Positions 5,460 through 11,301 of a DNA stretch of 11,301 nt are shown in pieces (position 1 is the first letter of the stretch; every line of letters starts with the position of its first letter). This DNA comes from Novosphingobium sp. UBA6272 (GTDB lineage: Bacteria > Pseudomonadota > Alphaproteobacteria > Sphingomonadales > Sphingomonadaceae). A model generated the notes under the pieces. It made no database searches, was not told the DNA's origin, and was given only the letters and a program-made list of their open reading frames with translations. The translations under genes were made by a program, and so were the position numbers. The stretch is from assembly GCF_002440635.1 (NCBI RefSeq), contig NZ_DJUW01000020.1, positions 1-11,301 on the forward strand. The letters run 5' to 3'.

Positions 5460-7067
5460 ATGATCCGCGTTACCGACCTGGCCCTGCCGCTTGACCATGC
5501 CTCCGAGGCGCTGGAGGCCGCGCTGTGCGCCCGGCTGGGGATTGGCCGCCCTGATCTGGTCCGCTTCAGCATCGCCCGGCGCGGTAACGATGCGCGCAAG
5601 AAGCATGCGATCAAACTGGTCTATGCGCTTGATGCCGTGGTGGAGGACGAAGCTGCGGTGCTCGCCCGCCACGCCGGCGATCCCCATGTCCGGCCCGCGC
5701 CAGACACCACCTACAGGTTTCCGGTCATGGCGCCCGAGGGCTGGACCGGCCAGCGCCCGGTGGTGATCGGGGCGGGGCCGTGCGGCTTGCTCGCCGCGCT
5801 GATCCTGGCGCAGATGGGTCTGCGGCCGATCATCATCGAACGCGGCAAGGCGGTGCGCGAGCGGACCAAGGACACCTGGGGCCTGTGGCGCCGCGCAGTG
5901 CTGAAACCGGAAAGCAACGCCCAGTTCGGCGAAGGCGGCGCCGGGACCTTTTCCGACGGCAAGCTCTACAGCCGGATCAAGGATCCGCGGCATCTTTCCC
6001 GCAAGGTGCTGACCGAGTTCGTCAAGGCCGGCGCGCCCGAGGAGATCCTGACCGAGGCCCATCCCCACGTCGGCACATTCCGCCTCGTCACCATGGTGAT
6101 GAGCATCCGCGAGACGATCGAGGGACTGGGCGGGGAATACCGTTTCGGCACGCGGGTAGAGGACTTCGAAGTTGCAGACGGCCAGTTGACCGGACTGCAC
6201 CTTTCGAACGGCACCTTCCTTCCGGCCAGCCACGTCGTGCTTGCGGTCGGCCATTCGGCCCGCGACACCTTCGAGATGCTTCACCGGCGCGGGGTCTATA
6301 TCGAAGCCAAGCCGTTCGCCATCGGGGTACGGATCGAGCACCCGCAGGGCTGGATCGACAAGGCCCGTTATGGACCCAGTGCCGGCAACAAGATCCTTGG
6401 GCCTGCGGCCTACAGTCTGGCCCACAAGGCCTCCAACGGCCGCTCGGTCTATTCGTTCTGCATGTGCCCGGGCGGGCGCGTGGTCGCCGCGACCAGCGAA
6501 GAAGGGCGGGTCGTCACCAACGGGATGAGCCAGTATTCGCGCGCCGAATTCAACGCCAACTCGGGCCTGGTGGTCGATATCAGTCCCGAACGGGATTACC
6601 CCGGCGGGCCGCTGGCGGGAGTGGAATTGCAGCGCAGGCTGGAAGCCCGGGCTTTCACCGCCGGAGGATCGAACTATCACGCGCCGGGGCAGAAGGTAGG
6701 CGATTTCCTGGCCGGAAAGGTCGGCACAGCGTTCGGCAGCATCGAGCCGAGCTATAAGCCGGGGGTCAAGCTGACCGATCTGGGCACCTGTCTGCCGCCT
6801 TTCGTGATCGACGCGATCCGCGAAGCGCTCCCGGTGTTCGGGCGGCAGATGCCGGGCTATGATCATCCGGATGTGGTGATGACCGGGGTCGAAACCCGCA
6901 CGTCCAGTCCGGTCCGGATCAAGCGCGGCGCGGACCTGCAAAGCATCAACACCCGCGGGCTCTATCCGGCCGGCGAAGGCGCGGGCTATGCCGGGGGCAT
7001 CCTTTCCGCCGCGGTCGACGGGATCAAGGTGGCAGAGGCACTGGCGCTCGATCTGGTGAAGGCTTGA
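5460..7067 (+). CDS. FAD-dependent oxidoreductase, COG2509-like
   Basis: 535 residues, about the usual length for this family of uncharacterised FAD-dependent dehydrogenases. An N-terminal domain of about 95 residues (with a basic ARRGNDARKKHAIKLVYALD segment) precedes the dinucleotide-binding fold: VVIGAGPCGLLAALILAQMG with GxGxxG at 104-109 and the acidic IIIERG ending the second strand. Further family features are NAQFGEGGAGTFSDGKL (153-169), VVLAVGHSARDTFEML (259-274), a conserved-looking CMCPGG (334-339), and the C-terminal FAD motif GLYPAGEGAGYAGGI (500-514). The substrate is unknown; cytoplasmic location is expected. Start: ATG 42 bp after the regulator's stop, with only a weak GGGGCG ribosome site, so it may be cotranscribed with the regulator or have its own promoter in that gene's end. 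Its TGA overlaps the TTG start of the next flavoprotein, indicating coupled translation. Confidence 0.88.
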   Translation: MIRVTDLALPLDHASEALEAALCARLGIGRPDLVRFSIARRGNDARKKHAIKLVYALDAVVEDEAAVLARHAGDPHVRPAPDTTYRFPVMAPEGWTGQRPVVIGAGPCGLLAALILAQMGLRPIIIERGKAVRERTKDTWGLWRRAVLKPESNAQFGEGGAGTFSDGKLYSRIKDPRHLSRKVLTEFVKAGAPEEILTEAHPHVGTFRLVTMVMSIRETIEGLGGEYRFGTRVEDFEVADGQLTGLHLSNGTFLPASHVVLAVGHSARDTFEMLHRRGVYIEAKPFAIGVRIEHPQGWIDKARYGPSAGNKILGPAAYSLAHKASNGRSVYSFCMCPGGRVVAATSEEGRVVTNGMSQYSRAEFNANSGLVVDISPERDYPGGPLAGVELQRRLEARAFTAGGSNYHAPGQKVGDFLAGKVGTAFGSIEPSYKPGVKLTDLGTCLPPFVIDAIREALPVFGRQMPGYDHPDVVMTGVETRTSSPVRIKRGADLQSINTRGLYPAGEGAGYAGGILSAAVDGIKVAEALALDLVKA

Positions 7068-8218
7068 GCCACTACGACGCCATCGTGCTGGGCGCGGGCG
7101 CGGCCGGGCTGTTCTGCGCTGCCGTAGCCGGACAGCGCGGCAAGCGCGTGCTGCTGATCGATCACAACACCGAGCCGGGCCGCAAGATCCTGATCTCGGG
7201 CGGGGGGCGGTGCAATTTCACCAATCTGCACACCGCGCCCGACCGCTTCCTCAGCGCCAATCCGCATTTCGCCAAGTCGGCGCTGAGCCGCTTTACGCCG
7301 CGCGATTTTCTGGACCTGGTCGAGGCCTATGGGATCGCCTGGCACGAAAAGACCCTGGGGCAATTGTTCTGCGATGGCTCGGCCCGGCAGATCGTGGCCA
7401 TGCTGGTGGAGGAATGCGCCAAGGGCGGGGTCGAGCTGCGTTACAGCGTTTCGGCGGGCGAGGTGGAGCACCGCGACGGGCAGTTCCATGTCGATGGCGC
7501 GAGCGCGCCGGCGCTTGTGATCGCCACCGGCGGACCGTCGATCCCCAAGCTTGGGGCGACCAGCTTTGCCTACGATCTCGCCCGGCGTTTCGGCCTCAAG
7601 GTGGTTCAGCCGCGCCCGGCCCTGGTCCCGCTGACCCTGGCTGGCGAGGACGCGCTGTTCACCGAACTGTCGGGCGTCTCGGCCGAAGTCGTCGCCCGCT
7701 GCGGCAAGGCCGCGTTCCGCGAGGCGGCGCTGTTCACCCACCGGGGCCTCAGCGGTCCGGCGATCCTGCAGATCAGCTCCTACTGGCAACGCGGGCAGGA
7801 AGTGCGGATCGACTTCCTCCCTGATGCGGAACCGGACTGGCTGCTGGCGGCCAAGCGCAACCAGCCGCGCGCCGGCTTGCGCAAGGTGCTGCCGCTGCCT
7901 GACCGGCTGGCGGCGACCCTCAGCGAGCGGATCGGTCTGCCCGGCGAACTGGGCAATTGCGCGGACAAGGCCCTGCGCGCGGCGCAGGACCGGCTCGGCG
8001 GCTGGGCATTCCAGCCCACCGGAAGCGAAGGCTTCGCCAAGGCCGAGGTCACCGCTGGAGGGATCGACACCGCGGGTCTCTCGTCCCAAACCATGGAAGC
8101 GCGCAAGGTGCCGGGGCTCTATGCGATCGGCGAGGCGGTCGACGTGACCGGCTGGCTCGGCGGCTACAATTTCCAGTGGGCCTGGGCCAGCGCCCACGCC
8201 GCCGCGCAGGCATTATAA
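7064..8218 (+). CDS. HI0933/BaiN-like flavoprotein (NAD(P)/FAD-dependent oxidoreductase)
   Basis: 384 residues, nearly the normal length of the HI0933/YhiN/BaiN family. FAD-binding GAGAAG (10-15), the hallmark GRKILISGGGRCNFTN (39-54), TGGPSIPKLG (155-164), FTHRGLSGPAILQIS in the middle domain, and the C-terminal YAIGEAVDVTGWLGGYNFQW. Family members are soluble flavoenzymes; BaiN of clostridia was proposed to act in bile-acid reduction, but the role of proteobacterial members is unknown, so no substrate is assigned. Start: the TTG at 7064 shares TTGA with the stop of the preceding gene and has GGTGAAGG just upstream; the next residues SHYDAIVLGAG begin the first beta strand as expected, so this rare start is well supported. 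The last codons, AAAQAL-stop, are the first copy of a 22-bp triplication. No clear terminator follows. Confidence 0.9.
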   Translation: MSHYDAIVLGAGAAGLFCAAVAGQRGKRVLLIDHNTEPGRKILISGGGRCNFTNLHTAPDRFLSANPHFAKSALSRFTPRDFLDLVEAYGIAWHEKTLGQLFCDGSARQIVAMLVEECAKGGVELRYSVSAGEVEHRDGQFHVDGASAPALVIATGGPSIPKLGATSFAYDLARRFGLKVVQPRPALVPLTLAGEDALFTELSGVSAEVVARCGKAAFREAALFTHRGLSGPAILQISSYWQRGQEVRIDFLPDAEPDWLLAAKRNQPRAGLRKVLPLPDRLAATLSERIGLPGELGNCADKALRAAQDRLGGWAFQPTGSEGFAKAEVTAGGIDTAGLSSQTMEARKVPGLYAIGEAVDVTGWLGGYNFQWAWASAHAAAQAL

Positions 8219-8263
8219 CGCCGCCGCACAGGCACTATAGCGCCGCTGCGCAGGCATTATAGG
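8198..8263. repeat. Three tandem copies of a 22-bp unit at convergent gene ends
   Basis: Copies at 8198-8219, 8220-8241 and 8242-8263, consensus GCCGCCGCGCAGGCATTATA plus two bases. Copy 1 is the real 3' end of the flavoprotein gene (AAAQAL-TAA). Copies 2 and 3 also read AAAQAL-TAG in their own frames; all differences inside the 21 coding positions are synonymous (GCG/GCA, TTA/CTA, GCC/GCT, TAA/TAG). As 22 is not a multiple of three, the copies lie in three different plus-strand frames. Copy 3 contains the stop codon (8257-8259) of the convergent kinase gene. Confidence 0.9.
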
Positions 8264-9042
8264 CTGAGCACTTCGCGGTTCGGACCAAGCCGCACGGTCA
8301 GATCGGCCCGGTCCGGCATTTCCTCCAGAATCCACCGGGTCAGCCGCTCGTAGTGCTGGACGAAGCGCGCCACCTCGGTCGGGCTCATTACCGCTGGGCC
8401 GCCCTGCGCGCGCAGCTCCGCCTCCTGCTGTTCGCGCCACCGCGCCACCACCTCCCAGCCCGGCGCGGCGAGCAGGACCAGCAGATCGATCCGGGCGAAC
8501 AGATCCCGATATGCACCCGCCAGCGCGGCATTGGCATGGCCGCGCCAAACAGCATCGGTGTCTTCCTCCACCTCCAGCGCGTTGACTGGCACTGACAGGT
8601 CCACCTGCGGCACGGCACCCAGACACCAGCCTTCAAGCAGCAGGATCTGCGTATCCTGCGGTGCGCGCGGCCAGTCGGCCCCCGGCATACGGTCATCGCG
8701 CGCCTTGTCGAACCAGGGCAAGGCCGCCGCCTCACCGCGTTCGAGCGCCGCAATTGTTTCCAGCCCCAACGCGACATCGTGCGTCCCTGGCACCCCGCGC
8801 GTGGCGAACAGTGAATGGACTTGTTCGGCGAGCTGAAGCCGCTCGGCCTTGGTCAGGTATAAATCGTCAAGCGACAGCGTGGCAACCCGCCGGCCCGCCG
8901 CTTCCAGCCGTTCGGCCAGATGGGCAACCAGCGTCGTTTTGCCCGAGCCCTGCGCGCCGCATATTCCGACGACCAGCAAGCCTTGCGGCGAGGCTGCCGC
9001 GATCCGGGCGAGCACGGCGTCAGTCAGGCGCGGGTCGATCAT
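8257..9042 (-). CDS. P-loop kinase, D-glycerate 3-kinase / YggC type
   Basis: 261 residues. Walker A GAQGSGKTT (29-37), the phosphoribulokinase/uridine-kinase-like LSLDDLYLTKAERL (57-70), the family hallmark TRGVPGTHDV (81-90), FDKARDDR (111-118), and the Walker B-like ILLLEGWCLG (133-142) match the COG4240 group containing plant glycerate kinase GLYK, yeast Tda10 and E. coli YggC. Plant GLYK phosphorylates D-glycerate to 3-phosphoglycerate with ATP; for bacterial members the substrate is less certain, so the glycerate assignment is by family. Cytoplasmic, no signal peptide. Start: ATG at 9042 with GGGTAGGG directly upstream, a workable but closely spaced ribosome site. It is convergent with the flavoprotein gene (38-bp gap) and divergent from the DUF4173-type gene. 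Its last residues EVLSL and the TAA lie in or next to the third 22-bp repeat, so its 3' end may have been reshaped by the triplication. Confidence 0.85.
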   Translation of the reverse strand: MIDPRLTDAVLARIAAASPQGLLVVGICGAQGSGKTTLVAHLAERLEAAGRRVATLSLDDLYLTKAERLQLAEQVHSLFATRGVPGTHDVALGLETIAALERGEAAALPWFDKARDDRMPGADWPRAPQDTQILLLEGWCLGAVPQVDLSVPVNALEVEEDTDAVWRGHANAALAGAYRDLFARIDLLVLLAAPGWEVVARWREQQEAELRAQGGPAVMSPTEVARFVQHYERLTRWILEEMPDRADLTVRLGPNREVLSL

Positions 9043-9152
9043 CCCTACCCGCTAGCATTCTGCACCGGCTCTGCACAGCAAGCCAAAGCAATCCCCATGG
9101 CCCGCAATCATGGTCTCCACTTCGCCGCGCGATAGGCCGATCAGCGATCGAC

Positions 9153-9158
9153 AGGAGG
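9153..9158 (+). promoter_or_regulatory. Strong Shine-Dalgarno deciding the start of the DUF4173-type gene
   Basis: AGGAGG, a perfect anti-16S complement, lies 6 nt before the ATG at 9165. The frame is open about 500 bp further upstream, but that part runs antisense through the kinase gene; this site fixes the start at 9165. Confidence 0.85.
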
Positions 9159-9164
9159 GATCAG

Positions 9165-10670
9165 ATGCAGGGACTGGGCAAGCGCTGGGACGGAGCCTTC
9201 GCGCTCAAGGTGGCAGGGGCACTGGCGGTCATCGCGCTGGGCGACTGGCTGTTCTATCAGCGCACCGATTACCTTGGCGCCTTCGGACTGGTTGGACTGG
9301 CAATTGCGGCGGCGCTCGGGCTGACCCGGCCGGCAGTGCAGCGTGACCGGCGCGCGCTGTTCGCACTTGCACTGGCGCTGACCGCTGCCTTCGCGATGAT
9401 CTGGGATGCCGCACCGCTGCCGTTCCTGCTGTTCTGGGTCAGCCTGGGCCTTGCCACCATGCTCCCCGGCACCGCCGCATTCGATGATGGCTGGCGCTGG
9501 TTTCAGCGGCTGTTCGTCCACGGTCTGAAGTCGCTGGTCGGTCCGCTGATCGACTTTTTCAAGATCACGCGAGTCAAACGCCGCCGCCCCGCATCAGGCA
9601 AGGGCGCGCGTTACTGGATCAGGACGCTGGCCCTGCCGCTGATCGGATCGGCCCTGATCATGGCGCTGTTTTCCGCCGCCAATCCGCTGATCGAACAGTT
9701 CTTCACCGCACTCGACATCACCGTCCCCGAGGAAACCCTGATCCTGCGGGTGATCCTGTGGACCTTCCTTGGCCTGATCACCTGGGGTGTGCTGCGCCCG
9801 CGCCCCCCGCGCCACTTGCTGGGAACCTTCGACGGCCGGGGCGACGCCAATATACCAGGAGTAAGCCTCGCCTCGGTCACGATTTCGCTGGTGCTGTTCA
9901 ACGCGCTGTTTGCGATGCAGAACGTGATGGACAGCGCGTTCCTGTGGGGCGGGGTCAAGCTGCCGGGCGACATGACGCTCGCCGACTATGCCCACCGCGG
10001 CGCCTATCCGCTGCTGGTCACCGCGCTGCTCGCCGCAGCCTTCGTGCTGATCGCGCTGCGCCCCGGATCACAGACCGCCCGCAACCCGCTGGTCCGCAAT
10101 CTGGTGATGGTCTGGATCGGCCAGAACCTGTTCCTGGTCGGCAGCGCGGCGATGCGGACCTGGGACTATGTCGAAAGCTATGACCTGACCATATTCCGGA
10201 TCGCGGCGCTGCTGTGGATGGGGCTGGTCGCGGTGGGGCTGGTGCTGGTGCTGGTCCGGATGCTGAAGGGCAAGAACGCGGCCTGGCTGATCAACGCCAA
10301 CCTCGCCGCCACCGCCGCGCTGTTGTTCGCACTGTGCTTCGTCGATCTCGGCACTGTGGCGGCGCGCTGGAACCTGGCCCATGCCCGCGAGTTCGATAGC
10401 ACTGGCGCAGGCCTCGACTGGTGCTACCTGCGCGAACTTGGTGCTTCGGCCTATGTCCCGCTGGCTGAACTGGAAGCGCAGCAGGGCCCACACAGCGAAA
10501 ATGCCGGGGTGCTGCGCTGGCAGATCCAGCAACGGATGGAATCCGAGCGCGAGGATGGCGGCTGGACCTTGCTCAACAACCGCCGGCTTGAACGCGCCGA
10601 GGCGCTGCTCGGTCCGCGCTTCACCCAGGCCCAACCCTATAAGGAGCTTTGCCTGCGCTATGTCGATTGA
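9165..10670 (+). CDS. DUF4173/DUF4153-type multi-pass membrane protein
   Basis: 501 residues with about eleven hydrophobic segments (roughly 13-30, 36-53, 63-80, 84-100, 154-171, 193-210, 234-251, 279-298, 312-329, 342-364, 376-396). A basic loop (FFKITRVKRRRPASGKGAR, 131-149) is probably cytoplasmic, and a soluble C-terminal region of about 100 residues contains FDSTGAGLDWCYLRELGASA. The stretch LADYAHRGAYPLLVTALLAA, the motif YDLTIFRIAALLWM and the overall length fit the uncharacterised DUF4173 family; I cannot exclude the related DUF4153 label. The molecular function is unknown. It is the first gene of an operon: the response regulator's probable start lies inside its last codons (11-bp overlap). 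Members of this family near two-component systems suggest a link with envelope sensing, which is inference. Confidence 0.8.
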   Translation: MQGLGKRWDGAFALKVAGALAVIALGDWLFYQRTDYLGAFGLVGLAIAAALGLTRPAVQRDRRALFALALALTAAFAMIWDAAPLPFLLFWVSLGLATMLPGTAAFDDGWRWFQRLFVHGLKSLVGPLIDFFKITRVKRRRPASGKGARYWIRTLALPLIGSALIMALFSAANPLIEQFFTALDITVPEETLILRVILWTFLGLITWGVLRPRPPRHLLGTFDGRGDANIPGVSLASVTISLVLFNALFAMQNVMDSAFLWGGVKLPGDMTLADYAHRGAYPLLVTALLAAAFVLIALRPGSQTARNPLVRNLVMVWIGQNLFLVGSAAMRTWDYVESYDLTIFRIAALLWMGLVAVGLVLVLVRMLKGKNAAWLINANLAATAALLFALCFVDLGTVAARWNLAHAREFDSTGAGLDWCYLRELGASAYVPLAELEAQQGPHSENAGVLRWQIQQRMESEREDGGWTLLNNRRLERAEALLGPRFTQAQPYKELCLRYVD

Positions 10671-11301
10671 CCTGCCCCGCGAAACCGCGACAATGATCGC
10701 CATGACCCGCCGCGTTCTTCTGGTCGATGACGACCCCCATATTCGAGCCTTGCTGGCCTTTGCCTTCGACAAGGCCGGCTTCGCGGTCGAGGAAGCGGGC
10801 GACGGAGAAGAGGCACTGGGCGCGGTCGCGCGGCAGGCTCCCGATCTGGTGGTGCTCGATATCAACATGCCGCGGATGGACGGGCTGGAGGTGTGCCGCC
10901 GCCTGCGCGCGAGCAGCGATCTGCCGGTGCTGTTCCTCTCCAGCCGCGACGACGAGTTCGACCGGGTGCTGGGGATCGAGCTTGGCGCCGATGACTACGT
11001 CACCAAGCCGTTTTCCCCGCGCGAAGTGGTCGCCCGCGCCAACGCGATCCTGCGCCGCGCCGCCCCGCGTGAGGCTGAGCCAGAGGTGCGCGGCGTGATC
11101 GCCAAAGGCCAGCTGCGGCTCGATCCCGAAGCCTGGACCGCGCATTGGGGCGGGGCCGAAGTCGCGCTGACGGTCAGCGAGTTCAACATCCTCAAGGCGC
11201 TCGCCCTGGCTCCGGGCCGGATCCTCAGCCGCGACCAGCTGATCGATCAGCTCCACGGACCGGGCTTTGCGATCACCGACCGGACGATCGACAGCCACAT
11301 C
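10660..11301 (+). CDS. OmpR/PhoB-family response regulator, 3' end outside the window
   Basis: 214 codons are present. Receiver domain: VLLVDDDPHIR with the acidic cluster D23-D25, phosphoacceptor D67 in VVLDINMPRMDG, LFLSS (S94/S95 as the conserved Ser/Thr position), and K116 in DDYVTKPF. A winged-helix output domain begins near residue 150 (LRLDPEAWTAHWGGAEVALT, SEFNILKALALAPGRILSRD, QLIDQLHG) and is cut by the window end shortly before the usual end of the recognition helix. Start choice is uncertain: ATG 10660 has AAGGAG 13 nt upstream and overlaps the DUF4173-type gene, while in-frame ATGs at 10693 and 10702 lack a ribosome site but give a more canonical length (phosphoacceptor at 53 for 10702). 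Position in the operon suggests a histidine kinase gene just beyond the window. Confidence 0.9.
   Translation, partial: MSIDLPRETATMIAMTRRVLLVDDDPHIRALLAFAFDKAGFAVEEAGDGEEALGAVARQAPDLVVLDINMPRMDGLEVCRRLRASSDLPVLFLSSRDDEFDRVLGIELGADDYVTKPFSPREVVARANAILRRAAPREAEPEVRGVIAKGQLRLDPEAWTAHWGGAEVALTVSEFNILKALALAPGRILSRDQLIDQLHGPGFAITDRTIDSHI

Noticed and set aside
5280..6941. 553-codon open frame on the minus strand
   Set aside because: Antisense to the COG2509-like flavoprotein, whose motifs are intact; long antisense frames are expected in GC-rich DNA. Composition (many His, Gln, Pro, Arg) is typical of a shadow frame.
6986..8197. 403-codon open frame on the minus strand
   Set aside because: Antisense shadow of the HI0933/BaiN-like gene, with no recognisable domain.
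8212..8260. TATAAT sequences on the minus strand within the 22-bp repeats, resembling -10 boxes
   Set aside because: They are the reverse complement of the Leu-stop codons (ATTATA) of the triplicated gene end, have no -35 partner, and lie at a convergent junction.
8661..9164. Upstream extension of the DUF4173-type frame
   Set aside because: Runs antisense through the kinase gene and is Arg/Pro/Ala-rich; the perfect AGGAGG before 9165 marks the real start.

Overview
The window reads as chromosomal DNA of an alphaproteobacterium, most likely of the order Sphingomonadales. This rests on the high GC content of the right two thirds, the CadC-type winged-helix/TPR regulator, the DUF4173-type membrane protein followed by an OmpR-type response regulator, and the CCTGAGCYTGTCGAAGGA repeat familiar from sphingomonad and erythrobacter genomes. 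This placement is inference from family content; there is no rRNA or other marker gene here.

Left part (1-3587), more accessory in character and visibly less GC-rich up to about 2400. It starts with the C-terminal part of a TPR protein whose frame is interrupted at the window edge, then a short gap with a REP-like hairpin. Next comes a 57-residue secreted microprotein on the minus strand. Two tandem minus-strand paralogs (1156-3341 holds all three minus genes) belong to a protein family I do not recognise. The paralogs share their coding sequence and also about 200 bp of upstream DNA. That upstream DNA contains three TTCAG boxes at exactly the same 10- and 21-bp offsets. A hairpin follows each paralog, so they look like separate units with copied promoters. 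Divergent from the second paralog is a soluble CadC-like regulator (3588-5417) with an OmpR-type DNA-binding domain, a fold that typically binds direct repeats spaced by about one helical turn. The regulator, boxes and paralogs together form the most interesting candidate system in the window.

Middle part (5460-8263). Two FAD-dependent oxidoreductases of different families (COG2509-like and HI0933/BaiN-like) form a translationally coupled pair with a TTGA overlap. At the end of the second there is a 22-bp triplication. Each copy spells the same C-terminal AAAQAL-stop with only synonymous differences, and the third copy supplies the stop codon of the convergent kinase gene.

Right part (8257-11301). 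A minus-strand P-loop kinase of the D-glycerate 3-kinase/YggC type is divergent from an operon. That operon holds an 11-helix DUF4173-type membrane protein and an overlapping OmpR-family response regulator cut by the window end; a sensor kinase gene probably follows. I see no tRNA, rRNA, CRISPR array, insertion sequence, phage gene or plasmid gene.
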